A DNA stretch of 64,000 bases from Duganella sacchari (GCF_900143065.1 NZ_FRCX01000008.1:62001-126000), one strand, 5' to 3'. Shown: positions 17,639 through 26,355, counted from the first letter of the stretch. Numbers and translations: made by a program. Notes: generated by a model from the sequence alone, not told the origin.

Positions 17639-18172
17639 CTAGCTGCCGTTCTCGCTGAGCTGGGTCAGCTTCTCCTGCAATACCTCCTTGTACGCAATGT
17701 GCGCCTCCGACACCGGATTGGCGACGCACAAGGCAAATGTGCCGTTCAGGAAGAACGACCAGGCGCTGTCGGTGCGCGCCTGCAGGCCGCCGGGAATCGG
17801 CGTGCCATCGTCGTAAAAGCTGTCGCGCAAACGCCAGGTACTCAGATTGAGCGTCGCGAGCGCGGCGGCAAACCGGCTGGTGAAGCGGTCCTTCAGGTGG
17901 GCCGAACTATCGCTGGCGATGGCTTGCAGCGCCTGCGCGATCCACACCAGTTGCGATGGGTGGAAATAGCGCCCCGGCTGCGCACCCGGCGCCGCCATCG
18001 CACCGAAGACATGCGAACGCAGCTCGCCATTGTCAGTGACGACATAGGCTGGCGTGGGGATCAGCCTGTCGCGGATCAGCGTATCGATTTTTTCAATCGA
18101 CATCGAACTGGCCCGCGCCAGCTGGTTGTCGTTCAGATAGTGCTTGGCAAGATAAATGTCGAGTTCGGTCAT
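17639..18172 (-). CDS. DUF6058-like protein of unknown function, ended by an in-frame amber codon
   Basis: A 177-aa product starting at ATG 18172; a TTG at 18181 would add three residues. It begins MTELDIYLAKHYLNDNQL, with an N-terminal helical region resembling a small HTH or MerR-like fold (SSMSIEKIDTLIRDRLIPTPAYVV), then YFHPSQLVWIAQAL, and a C-terminal half with SAWSFFLNGTFALCV. I think it belongs to DUF6058, a family called natural-product biosynthesis protein in databases, but I am only moderately sure. A LexA box and a good promoter lie 16-58 bp upstream, so it should be induced by DNA damage. The TAG that ends it is followed by 53 more in-frame codons, so the product is probably truncated. 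Confidence 0.65.
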   Translation of the reverse strand: MTELDIYLAKHYLNDNQLARASSMSIEKIDTLIRDRLIPTPAYVVTDNGELRSHVFGAMAAPGAQPGRYFHPSQLVWIAQALQAIASDSSAHLKDRFTSRFAAALATLNLSTWRLRDSFYDDGTPIPGGLQARTDSAWSFFLNGTFALCVANPVSEAHIAYKEVLQEKLTQLSENGS

Positions 18173-18187
18173 AAGCTTCAAAGAAAT

Positions 18188-18207
18188 AACTGTATTTTTA
18201 TACAGTA
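18188..18207 (-). promoter_or_regulatory. LexA (SOS) operator
   Basis: AACTGTATTTTTATACAGTA on the plus strand. It contains exact CTGT-N8-ACAG and agrees with the Escherichia coli SOS consensus at 17 of 20 positions. The box overlaps the -10 of the minus-strand promoter and ends 15 bp before the DUF6058-like start, the normal place for LexA repression. Confidence 0.85.
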
Positions 18208-18230
18208 TTCTTAAAGCCGGCCGGCGTCAA
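18202..18230 (-). promoter_or_regulatory. Sigma-70 promoter of the DUF6058-like gene
   Basis: On the minus strand, TTGACG (18230-18225), a 17-bp spacer and TACTGT (18207-18202). The -10 is shared with the right half of the LexA box, as at classical SOS promoters such as recA. Confidence 0.7.
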
Positions 18231-18300
18231 GCAAGCAATGCAGGTACGGCACGCACCGGGGCGGGAAGGGGCCGCACAGGGTCATGGCGTCTCCGGTTTT

Positions 18301-18329
18301 TTGAAGTGTGGGGCCAAGAAAGGTACAAT
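18301..18329 (+). promoter_or_regulatory. Sigma-70 promoter of ychF
   Basis: TTGAAG (18301-18306), a 17-bp spacer and TACAAT (18324-18329). The predicted transcript starts near 18336, leaving a leader of about 105 nt before the ychF ATG. Confidence 0.65.
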
Positions 18330-18439
18330 GGACCCTTGAACGCTGTAAAAGCAAGAAACAGCAAGAATATCCAAAAACGCCCCCTGCGGCTGTTTTCACC
18401 AGCCGCTTGCCGGCAATATTGATAATTTAAAGGTTTTTC

Positions 18440-19531
18440 ATGAGTCTCCAATGCGGCATCGTCGGCCTGCCTAACGTCGGCAAGTCCACCCTGTTCAACG
18501 CCCTGACCAAAGCCGGCATCCCGGCCGAGAACTATCCGTTCTGCACCATCGAGCCTAACGTCGGCGTGGTGGAAGTGCCTGATCCGCGCATGGCCGCGCT
18601 GGCTGACATCGTCAAGCCTGAGCGCATGGTCAACGCCATCGTTGAATTTGTTGACATCGCCGGTCTGGTGGCGGGCGCGTCGCAGGGCGAAGGTCTGGGC
18701 AACCAGTTCCTGTCGCACATCCGCGAAACCGACGCCATCGTCAACGTGGTGCGCTGCTTTGAAGATGACAATGTGATCCACGTGTCGGGCAAAGTCAGCC
18801 CGCTGGACGATATCGAAGTGATCCAGACCGAGCTGGCGCTGGCCGACCTGGGCACCGTGGAAAAAGCCATCCACCGCGAAAACAAGAAAGCCCGCTCGGG
18901 CGATAAGGAAGCGATCAAGCTGGTGGCCCTGATGGAGCGCCTGGTACCGCACCTGAACGAAGCCAAGCCGGTGCGCGCACTGGGCCTGGACGAAGCCGAA
19001 ATGGCCCTCATCAAGCCGCTGTGCCTGATCACCGCCAAGCCGGCCATGTACGTGGCCAACGTGTCCGACACCGGCTTCACCAACAACCCGCTGCTGGACC
19101 AGCTGACCGCCTACGCTGCCACCCAGAACGCGCCGATCGTGGCCATCTGCGCCGCCATCGAAGCGGAAATCGCCGACCTGGATGACGCCGACAAAGCTGC
19201 CTTCCTGGCCGACATGGGCATGGAAGAGCCAGGCCTGGACCGTCTGATCCGCGCCGGCTACAAGCTGCTGGGCCTGCAAACCTACTTCACCGCCGGCGTC
19301 AAGGAAGTGCGCGCCTGGACCATCCACGTGGGCGACACCGCGCCACAAGCAGCCGGCGTGATCCACACCGACTTCGAACGCGGCTTCATTCGTGCGCAAA
19401 CCATCGCCTACGACGACTACATCCAGTACAAGGGTGAAGGCGGCGCCAAGGAAGCGGGCAAGATGCGCGCCGAAGGCAAGGAATACGTGGTCAAGGATGG
19501 CGACGTGCTGAACTTCCTGTTCAACGTTTAA
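18440..19531 (+). CDS. ychF: Redox-regulated ATPase YchF (Obg family)
   Basis: Universally conserved P-loop protein that prefers ATP to GTP, binds ribosomes and affects the oxidative stress response. The 363-aa product shows P-loop GLPNVGKST (9-17), switch EFVDIAGLVAGAS (about 67-79), and TAKPAMYVAN in place of a canonical NKxD, which explains the ATP preference. A coiled coil (about 130-200) and a C-terminal TGS domain ending in DVLNFLFNV complete it. Upstream is its own promoter; downstream is a hairpin terminator. In many relatives it follows pth, but here 9 kb of other genes separate the two. Confidence 0.97.
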   Translation: MSLQCGIVGLPNVGKSTLFNALTKAGIPAENYPFCTIEPNVGVVEVPDPRMAALADIVKPERMVNAIVEFVDIAGLVAGASQGEGLGNQFLSHIRETDAIVNVVRCFEDDNVIHVSGKVSPLDDIEVIQTELALADLGTVEKAIHRENKKARSGDKEAIKLVALMERLVPHLNEAKPVRALGLDEAEMALIKPLCLITAKPAMYVANVSDTGFTNNPLLDQLTAYAATQNAPIVAICAAIEAEIADLDDADKAAFLADMGMEEPGLDRLIRAGYKLLGLQTYFTAGVKEVRAWTIHVGDTAPQAAGVIHTDFERGFIRAQTIAYDDYIQYKGEGGAKEAGKMRAEGKEYVVKDGDVLNFLFNV

Positions 19532-19545
19532 ATCTCTTCCTCCAT

Positions 19546-19574
19546 CCGGGCGCTTTTTGCGCCCGGTTCGTTCT
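19546..19574 (+). terminator. Probable terminator of ychF
   Basis: 8-bp stem CCGGGCGC/GCGCCCGG with loop TTTTT, followed by TTCGTTCT. The stem is strong, but the T-tract is broken. Confidence 0.6.
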
Positions 19575-19595
19575 GACACTCATTCAATACTCCTC

Positions 19596-21065
19596 ATGGC
19601 TTCTTCCAACGAAAACGTCAGCATGGCGCTGTTCTGCGATTTTGAGAACGTGGCGCTCGGCGTGCGCGACGCTAACTACGACAAGTTCGATATCAAGCCG
19701 GTGCTCGAGCGCCTGCTGCTCAAGGGTAGCATCGTGGTCAAGAAAGCTTATTGCGACTGGGACCGCTACAAGTCCTTCAAGGCATCGATGCACGAGGCGA
19801 ACTTCGAACTGATCGAGATTCCCCACGTGCGCCAGTCGGGCAAGAACTCGGCCGACATCCGCATGGTGGTCGATGCGCTGGACCTGTGCTACACCAAGTC
19901 CCACGTCGATACCTTCGTCATCATTTCCGGCGACTCCGATTTTTCGCCGCTGGTGTCCAAGCTGCGCGAGAACGCCAAGAAGGTGATTGGTGTCGGCGTC
20001 AAGCAGTCGACCTCCGATCTGCTGGTGGCCAACTGCGATGAATTCATTTTCTACGACGACCTGGTGCGCGAGAGCCGCCGTGCGCGCCGTGAAACCAGCA
20101 ACGACAAGCCGCAAGTCAAGCGGACGCCGGAGGAAGAACGCGCACGCCGCGATGAGATGGAGAAGCGCCGCAACCAGGCGGTGGAAATCGCCGTCAATAC
20201 CTTCGAGGCGCTGGTGCTGGAGCGTGGCGACAGCGGCAAGATCTGGGCCTCGGTGCTGAAGGAAGCGATCAAGCGCCGCAAGCCGGACTTCAGCGAGTCC
20301 TACTATGGTTTCCGCACCTTCGGCAATCTGATCGAGGAGTGCAAGGCACGCGGCCATCTGGAATTTGGCCGTGATGAGAAATCGGGCGCGTATGTGTACC
20401 GTGGCAGCGGCGTGCCGCAAGCTGCGAGCGAAGCGCCAGCGGCGGCGGATGGCGCCGCACCGGCCGCCTCGGCCACGCCAGCCGACGGCGCCTCGCAGGA
20501 ATCGCGCCGCAGCCGCAATCGTGGCCGTACTGCCGCGGAACGTTTTGCAGAACGTCAGGCCCAGCGCCTGTCCCAGCATCAGCGTCCTGCGCATGGCGCG
20601 GCGGATGGTGCGCCGGCCCAGCCTGCGCCAGCCGAAGCTGGCCCGGTTGACGCTGCGCCGGTCGACACCGCACCGGTGGTGCTGGAAGCGGCAGTCGAAC
20701 TGCCCGTGCAAGCTGCAAGCACAGAGGCTTCGGCGCCCGCCAAGAAAAAGAATGGCGCCAAGCCGCCAGCACGCAAGATGAAGGATGCTGCCAAGAAGGG
20801 CAAGCCGGAAGCACCAGCGACGGCGGAGGCGGTCGCGCCGGCAGTGGTCGTCGAGCCCACCGCGCCTGCGCCTGCGCCGGTGGAAACCGTGGTCGCGGAG
20901 GCTGTGCCGGTTGCCGACAAGCCAGCCAAAGCCGCCAAAGGCAAGTCGCAAGCCAAACCGCAAGCGAAGCCGAAAGCCAAGCCTGCGGCCGACAAGCCAG
21001 CACGCAAACCTGCAGCACCGCGTGCGCCACGTCCACCGAAAGCGGTCGCGCCTGCCGAGGAATAA
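19596..21065 (+). CDS. NYN-domain (PIN-like) putative RNase with OST-HTH/LOTUS domain and low-complexity tail
   Basis: A 489-aa protein. The N-terminal NYN nuclease-like domain (about 8-165) has the acidic residues FCDFENV (Asp15, Glu17), NSADIRMVVDALDL and ISGDSDFSPLV, typical of LabA/Limkain-type PIN folds. An OST-HTH/LOTUS RNA-binding domain follows (about 200-270, with GKIWASVLKEAIKRRKPDF). From about 275 the rest is Ala/Pro/Lys-rich and probably disordered and basic, with repeated AKPQAKPKAKPAADKPA-like units. This suggests an RNA-directed nuclease or RNA-binding regulator. Start ATG 19596 was chosen because the NYN core begins soon after; the open frame extends 13 codons upstream. Confidence 0.85.
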   Translation: MASSNENVSMALFCDFENVALGVRDANYDKFDIKPVLERLLLKGSIVVKKAYCDWDRYKSFKASMHEANFELIEIPHVRQSGKNSADIRMVVDALDLCYTKSHVDTFVIISGDSDFSPLVSKLRENAKKVIGVGVKQSTSDLLVANCDEFIFYDDLVRESRRARRETSNDKPQVKRTPEEERARRDEMEKRRNQAVEIAVNTFEALVLERGDSGKIWASVLKEAIKRRKPDFSESYYGFRTFGNLIEECKARGHLEFGRDEKSGAYVYRGSGVPQAASEAPAAADGAAPAASATPADGASQESRRSRNRGRTAAERFAERQAQRLSQHQRPAHGAADGAPAQPAPAEAGPVDAAPVDTAPVVLEAAVELPVQAASTEASAPAKKKNGAKPPARKMKDAAKKGKPEAPATAEAVAPAVVVEPTAPAPAPVETVVAEAVPVADKPAKAAKGKSQAKPQAKPKAKPAADKPARKPAAPRAPRPPKAVAPAEE

Positions 21066-21068
21066 GTA

Positions 21069-21920
21069 ATGCCCACGTTGTCCGCCATCACGCTGTATCC
21101 GATCAAATCCTGTGCCGGCCTGTCGCTCGAGGAAGCGACGCTGACGCCGCTGGGCGTCATGACCGCGCAGATCTACGATAGGGAATGGATGGTGGTGGAC
21201 TACAACGGCATGTGCCTGACCCAGCGCGAGCATCCGCGCATGGCGCTGATCAAGCCGGCGCTCAAAGGCACGACGCTGGAAGTGCAGGCGCCGGGCATGC
21301 TGCGGCTGGAAATTCCGCTGGGCTTGCCAGATCCGCAAACGGCGCCCACGCTGACCACCAAGGTCTGGGACGACACCGTGCTGGCCTATGACTGCGATGC
21401 GCTGACCGCTGAATGGTTCACCAAGGCCATCGGTGTGCCGTGCCGTCTGGCGCGCTTCCACGCCAACGCCGAACGTCCGGTCAGCACCCAGTGGACCAAT
21501 GGCGTGCAGGTCACCACCATGTTTTCGGACGGCTATCCGGTCCTGGTGGTCGGCAGCGCATCGCTGGACGACCTGAACCAGAAACTGCTGGCTGCCGGCC
21601 GTCAGGCGATTCCGATGAACCGTTTCCGTCCCAACCTGGTGATCGACGGTATTGAAGCGTTTGAAGAGGATTACGCCGAATCGTTCCAGATCGGCGAAGT
21701 GGTGCTGAAGCCCGTCAAGCCATGCCCGCGGTGCCCGATGCCAGCGATCGATCAGGCCACCGGTACTTACGGGCCGGACCCGATGGACATTATGCAAAGC
21801 TACCGCGCCAAGCCGGAAGTGGAGGGCGCATTGTGTTTCGGTATGAATAGCATCTTGACCGCTGGTGAAGACCAGCGCGTGCGCGTGGGCCAGGAAATCG
21901 AGGTTACACTGGCTTTTTAA
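21069..21920 (+). CDS. MOSC domain-containing protein (YcbX/mARC-like)
   Basis: A 283-aa protein with an N-terminal MOSC beta-barrel (MPTLSAITLYPIKSCAGLSL) and the C-terminal MOSC fold that holds molybdenum cofactor. The conserved Cys in KPCPRCPMPAIDQATG (about 217-232) is the usual Mo ligand position, and RFRPNLVIDG (about 186-195) matches the family. Members reduce N-hydroxylated bases and other N-oxides. There is no ferredoxin-like domain fused at the C-terminus, unlike YcbX, so an electron donor must be encoded elsewhere. It starts 3 bp after the NYN gene, so the two are in one operon. Confidence 0.88.
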   Translation: MPTLSAITLYPIKSCAGLSLEEATLTPLGVMTAQIYDREWMVVDYNGMCLTQREHPRMALIKPALKGTTLEVQAPGMLRLEIPLGLPDPQTAPTLTTKVWDDTVLAYDCDALTAEWFTKAIGVPCRLARFHANAERPVSTQWTNGVQVTTMFSDGYPVLVVGSASLDDLNQKLLAAGRQAIPMNRFRPNLVIDGIEAFEEDYAESFQIGEVVLKPVKPCPRCPMPAIDQATGTYGPDPMDIMQSYRAKPEVEGALCFGMNSILTAGEDQRVRVGQEIEVTLAF

Positions 21921-21994
21921 GCAAGCTGGGCATTCCCAAGCGGCGCAACTTGGCGTAATGTGGGAATACGCATGAAATCAGGTGAAGGGCCACT

Positions 21995-23161
21995 ATGACG
22001 CAGACCGCAACTGGGAAATTACCGCCTCAGCATGAGCACGCCGAAGCGGCGCATGATCTGGCGGCCGAGAACCGGGCTTTGCGCGCGCGGATGGCCTATC
22101 TGCTGGAGCAGGCCGAGCGCAACCATTCCATCATGACCCGGCATCAGGCTTTCGATCTGGAAATAGTCGGCGCCGGCAACTTCCCTGAACTGGTGGGCAC
22201 CATCTTCCGCGTGCTGCCGGTCATTTCCGAACTCGATAGCGTGACGCTGACGCTGATCGATGAAGACGCCGACATCCGCACCGTCATGGGCAAGCTGGAT
22301 GTGGTGTTTGAAGATTTCCCCGGACTGATTTTTGTCGAGACGCTGGACGAGCTGGGCTTTGACCTGGGCCGCCGCAACGCCTACTCGCCCACGCCCAAGC
22401 CGCTGCTGGGCATGTACGACGCGCAGCGCCATGCGCGCTCGTTCCCGAATGCGCCGGGCGGCCTGCAAAGCGTGGCGCTGGTGCCGCTGCTGCGCAACAA
22501 GCGCATCATCGGCAGCCTCAACCTGGGCAGCTGCGACCCCACCCGGTTTACGCCCAGCCTGGGCACGGACTTCATCGAGCACATGGCGTCCATCATTGCC
22601 ATCTGCCTGGAAAACGTCATCAGTAACGAGATGCTCAAATACATCGGGCTGACGGACTCGCTGACGGGCGTCTACAACCGCCGCTACATCGACCGCCGCC
22701 TGCTGGAAGAGATTGCGCGCGCGCGGCGCCAGCAGTATCCGATTTCCTTCATGTACATCGACATCGACCACTTCAAGCGCGTCAACGACACCGTCGGCCA
22801 CGGCGGCGGCGACGAGGTGCTGCGCGAAGTGGCGGTGCGCATCAAGAACGAGCTGCGCACCTCGGACGCGCTGGCGCGTTTCGGTGGCGAAGAGTTTGTC
22901 GTGCTGCTGATAGACGCCAACCTGGAAAGCGCGGCCTTTGTGGCCGAGCGCATCCGCGCCAGCGTGGCAGGCAGCATGATTGTGCTGTCGCCATCGCTGC
23001 AATTGTCGGTGACGGTATCGATTGGCGTGGCCTGCCTGGAAGTGGGCACGGCGGAGGGCGAAGCGGAAGTCATCGCGCGTGACCTGATCGCCCGCGCCGA
23101 CGAGTTGCTGTACGACGCCAAGGAAAACGGCCGCAACCGCGTAGTCAGCACCCGCCAATAA
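21995..23161 (+). CDS. DUF484-GGDEF diguanylate cyclase
   Basis: A 388-aa soluble protein. A short coiled coil (about 20-45) leads into a GAF-like DUF484 sensor domain (about 50-205), then a GGDEF domain (about 215-385). The active site is RFGGEEFVVLL (GGEEF about 297-301), so it should make cyclic di-GMP from two GTP. RTSD (288-291), five residues before it, is a complete inhibitory I-site. No transmembrane helix is visible, so it should sense a cytoplasmic signal. Its stop shares its last base with the first base of palindrome B. Confidence 0.93.
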   Translation: MTQTATGKLPPQHEHAEAAHDLAAENRALRARMAYLLEQAERNHSIMTRHQAFDLEIVGAGNFPELVGTIFRVLPVISELDSVTLTLIDEDADIRTVMGKLDVVFEDFPGLIFVETLDELGFDLGRRNAYSPTPKPLLGMYDAQRHARSFPNAPGGLQSVALVPLLRNKRIIGSLNLGSCDPTRFTPSLGTDFIEHMASIIAICLENVISNEMLKYIGLTDSLTGVYNRRYIDRRLLEEIARARRQQYPISFMYIDIDHFKRVNDTVGHGGGDEVLREVAVRIKNELRTSDALARFGGEEFVVLLIDANLESAAFVAERIRASVAGSMIVLSPSLQLSVTVSIGVACLEVGTAEGEAEVIARDLIARADELLYDAKENGRNRVVSTRQ

Positions 23162-23232
23162 GTTCGGGGTCAGTGCCGACATTCGGACATTTCTTTTGAG
23201 AAATGTCCGAATGTCGGCACTGACCCCGAACT
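23161..23232. repeat. Palindromic element B, 33-bp arms
   Basis: Perfect inverted repeat with arms 23161-23193 and 23200-23232 and a 6-nt loop TTTTGA. The arm starts AGTTCGGGGTCAGTGCC. It fills the whole interval between the stop of the GGDEF gene (23159-23161) and the stop of the convergent antiporter gene (23235-23237). A long RNA hairpin would form on both transcripts. There is no T-tract, so it is not a standard terminator. Its ends match those of the palindrome at 61397-61490. Confidence 0.9.
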
Positions 23233-23234
23233 GG

Positions 23235-25217
23235 TTAGCGCGTCAGGCGCTGCTCGGCGCGGTTGACGGCGTCGGCGCCGCCGCGCAGCACCACGACGTC
23301 GCCGGCCTGCAAGGTCGTATCCGGCGTGACTTCCACACCGCTCTTGCCGCGCCGGATGCTGGCCACTTCCGCGCCCGATGCATGCACATCCAGCGACCCC
23401 AGCGACCGTCCCACGCACGGCGCGTTGCCGTTCAGCGTGACGGAATGCAGGCGTTCCATGTCGGCCTCTTCATCCACATCGCTCATGCCGTGGAAGTAGC
23501 CGCGCAGCGAGGCATAGCGCTCCTCGCGCGCCACCTGTACGCGGTGCACCACGCGCCGCAATGGCACGCCCAGCATCACCAGCGCGTGTGAAGCCAGCAT
23601 CAGGCTGCCTTCCATGAGTTCCGGCACCACTTCGGCGGCGCCAGCCTGTTTCAGAAGGTCGAGGTCGCTGTCGTCATGTGAGCGTACGATGACCGGCAGC
23701 GACGGCGTCAGCTCGTGCACCAGGTGCAGCACCTTGAGCGCCGAGCGCGTGTCGGCATAGGTGATGACGATGGCGCTGGCGCGGTAGATGCCGGCCGCGA
23801 CCAGGCTTTCACGGCGCGCGGCATCGCCATAGGACACTTGGGCGCCGGCAGTCTGCGCTTCCTGCACGCGTTCGGGATCGAGGTCGAGCGCGTGGTAGTC
23901 GATTTTTTCTTCGGTCAGCAGGGTTGCCAGGCTCTGGCCGCTGCGGCCGAAACCGCACACGATCACGTGCTTGTTGGTGGACATGGTGCGGCTGGCAATC
24001 TTGGTCAGCTGCAGCGATTGCATCATCCACTCGTTGCTGGAGAATTTCATCACGATCTTGTCGGACTGGGCGATGATGAACGGCGCCAGCAGCATCGACA
24101 GTACCATCGACGCCAGCACTACCTGCACCACCTGCGAATCCATCAGATTGTGCCCCGCCGCCAGGTTCAGCAGCACGAAGCCGAACTCGCCCGCCTGCGC
24201 CAGCGCCAGGCCGGTACGCATGGAGACGCCATCGGAGGCGCCAAACAGCTTGGACAGGCCAGCAATCAGCGCAAACTTCAGCAGCACCGGGCCAGCCAGC
24301 AGTACCAGCACCAGCCACCAGTTGGCCATCACCAGCTTGACGTTGAGCAGCATGCCGATGGTGATGAAGAACAGCCCCAGCAGCACGTCGCGGAATGGCT
24401 TGATGTCTTCTTCCACCTGGTGCTTGTATTCGGTTTCGGAAATCAGCATGCCGGCCACAAACGCGCCCAGTGCCAGCGACAGGCCGGCGCGCTCGGTGAT
24501 CCAGGCCGCGCCCAGCGTCACCAGCAGCAGGTTCAGCATGAACAGTTCCTGCGAGCGGCGCTTGACCACGATGGTGAACCAGCTGCGCATCATCTTCTGG
24601 CCAAAGAACAGCAGCAGGGCCAGCACGATGATGGCTTTGACGCCGGCCCAGGCCAGCGTTTCGACCAGCGCGTCCGGACGTTCGCCCAGCGACGGAATCA
24701 GGATCAGCAGCGGCACCACGGCCAGATCCTGGAACAGCAGGATGCCGATGATTTTGCGGCCGTGTTCGCTTTCGAGTTCCAGCCGCTCGGTGAGCATCTT
24801 GACCACGATCGCGGTGGACGACATGGCCAGCGCGCCGCCCAGCGCAAACGAGGCTTGCCAGCTGATGTGCAGGGCAGCGGGCAGCTGGGTGGCGATGGCC
24901 CAGCCAAACAGCATGGTGGCAATGATGGTGAACACCACCTGCGCCAGCCCGAGGCCAAACACAATGGTGCGCATGGCCTTGAGTTTGGCCAGCGAGAATT
25001 CCAGGCCGATCGAGAACATCAGGAACACCACGCCGAACTCGGCCAGGCCGTCGGTGGTTTCGCTTTGCTCGGCCAGACCCAGCGCGTGGGGGCCGATCAG
25101 GATGCCGACGGCCAGGTAGCCGAGCATGGGCGGCAGGTGCATCATGCGGAAGGCGACCACGCCCAGCACGGCGCTGCCCAGTAACAACAGGGTTAATTCC
25201 AGAGGTGAAAACGTCAT
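23235..25217 (-). CDS. Monovalent cation:proton antiporter of the KefB/KefC type (CPA2)
   Basis: A 660-aa membrane transporter. Residues about 1-390 form 12 or so hydrophobic helices of a Na/H-exchanger domain (GSAVLGVVAFRMMHLPPMLGYLAVG near the start). A RCK/TrkA-N domain follows with the NAD-binding CGFGRSGQS loop (about 420-428), and the C-terminus (about 570-655) is a TrkA-C domain. It probably exports K+ or exchanges it for H+ under electrophilic or pH stress. ATG 25217 was chosen because the hydrophobic core starts right there; the frame is open 17 codons further. No KefF/KefG partner is nearby. Confidence 0.9.
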   Translation of the reverse strand: MTFSPLELTLLLLGSAVLGVVAFRMMHLPPMLGYLAVGILIGPHALGLAEQSETTDGLAEFGVVFLMFSIGLEFSLAKLKAMRTIVFGLGLAQVVFTIIATMLFGWAIATQLPAALHISWQASFALGGALAMSSTAIVVKMLTERLELESEHGRKIIGILLFQDLAVVPLLILIPSLGERPDALVETLAWAGVKAIIVLALLLFFGQKMMRSWFTIVVKRRSQELFMLNLLLVTLGAAWITERAGLSLALGAFVAGMLISETEYKHQVEEDIKPFRDVLLGLFFITIGMLLNVKLVMANWWLVLVLLAGPVLLKFALIAGLSKLFGASDGVSMRTGLALAQAGEFGFVLLNLAAGHNLMDSQVVQVVLASMVLSMLLAPFIIAQSDKIVMKFSSNEWMMQSLQLTKIASRTMSTNKHVIVCGFGRSGQSLATLLTEEKIDYHALDLDPERVQEAQTAGAQVSYGDAARRESLVAAGIYRASAIVITYADTRSALKVLHLVHELTPSLPVIVRSHDDSDLDLLKQAGAAEVVPELMEGSLMLASHALVMLGVPLRRVVHRVQVAREERYASLRGYFHGMSDVDEEADMERLHSVTLNGNAPCVGRSLGSLDVHASGAEVASIRRGKSGVEVTPDTTLQAGDVVVLRGGADAVNRAEQRLTR

Positions 25218-25341
25218 TTCAACATCGCCAGTAAAAAAAGATCGTTGTTTGTGGGCCGTGACCGGCACGATTTTGGCACGCTAGGCGCGTTATGTTATGA
25301 CTGGCAAGTTTTTTGCTTTCTCAATTCGGCTATACTTGGGC

Positions 25342-26355
25342 ATGAGTGTAACCCATGAAAAAACAATGCTGAAAGCTTTTGATGCAAAAACGGCACTGCG
25401 TCTTGCCCGAGACACGCTGCAAAACGAAGCGGATGCCATCAACGCCCTGAACGCGCGTCTGGAAAACGACGACAGCGTGGTGCAGGCCATTTCCGTGCTG
25501 CTGAACTGCAAGGGCCGCGTGGTGGTGTCCGGCATCGGCAAATCGGGCCATATCGGCCGCAAGATCGCTGCGACGCTGGCCTCGACCGGCACGCCGGCGC
25601 TGTTCGTGCACCCGGCCGAAGCGGCGCATGGCGACCTTGGCATGGTCACGGCCGATGATGCATTTATTGCCATTTCCTACTCCGGCGAAAGCGCGGAACT
25701 CATGACCATCCTGCCGGTAGTGAAACGCATGGGCAGCAAGGTGATCTCGATGACCGGCAAGCCGGGCTCCAGCCTGGCCACCATCGCCGACGTCCACCTC
25801 AACGTGGCCGTGGCCAAGGAAGCCTGCCCGATGAACCTGGCGCCAACCACCTCGACCACCGTCACGCTGGCGCTGGGCGACGCGCTGGCCGTGGCGCTGC
25901 TGGACCTGCGCGGCTTCAAGGAAGAAGATTTTGCCCGCTCGCATCCGGGCGGCGCGCTGGGCCGCCGCCTGCTGACCCATGTGCGCGATGTGATGCGCAG
26001 CGGCGATGCGGTGCCGAGCGTGACGGCCGACGTCAAGCTGACCGCTGCGCTGCTGGAAATCACCCAGAAGGGCATGGGCATGACGGCCATCGTCGATGCC
26101 GATGGCAAGCCGGTCGGCGTGTTCACCGACGGCGACCTGCGCCGCATGATTGACAAAGTACAGGACTTCACCAAGGTGGTGATCGGTGACGTGATGCACG
26201 CCAACCCGCGCACCATCTCGCCGGAGAAAATGGCGGTCGATGCGGTGGCCGTGATGGAGCAGTACCGCATCAACCAGATGCTGGTGACCGATGCTGATGG
26301 CAAGCTGGTCGGTGCACTGCACATCCACGACCTGACCCGCGCCAAGGTGATCTGA
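25342..26355 (+). CDS. kdsD: D-arabinose 5-phosphate isomerase (KdsD/KpsF)
   Basis: Converts ribulose 5-phosphate to arabinose 5-phosphate, the first step to Kdo of lipopolysaccharide. It has a SIS sugar-isomerase domain (GIGKSGHIGRKIAATLASTGTP, with SYSGESAEL) and a C-terminal CBS pair with DVMRSGDAVP and DVMHANPRTI. Length is 337 aa from ATG 25342; ATG 25366 (329 aa) is a real alternative, because a TATACT hexamer at 25331-25336 would start transcription close to 25342. The stop TGA overlaps the kdsC start by one base. It opens the kdsD-kdsC-lptC-lptA-lptB-rpoN-hpf cluster. Confidence 0.94.
   Translation: MSVTHEKTMLKAFDAKTALRLARDTLQNEADAINALNARLENDDSVVQAISVLLNCKGRVVVSGIGKSGHIGRKIAATLASTGTPALFVHPAEAAHGDLGMVTADDAFIAISYSGESAELMTILPVVKRMGSKVISMTGKPGSSLATIADVHLNVAVAKEACPMNLAPTTSTTVTLALGDALAVALLDLRGFKEEDFARSHPGGALGRRLLTHVRDVMRSGDAVPSVTADVKLTAALLEITQKGMGMTAIVDADGKPVGVFTDGDLRRMIDKVQDFTKVVIGDVMHANPRTISPEKMAVDAVAVMEQYRINQMLVTDADGKLVGALHIHDLTRAKVI

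Noticed and set aside
23161..23232. Element B as a classical rho-independent terminator
   Set aside because: The stem is long and perfect but neither strand has a T-tract after it, and the arm is far longer than a terminator needs.
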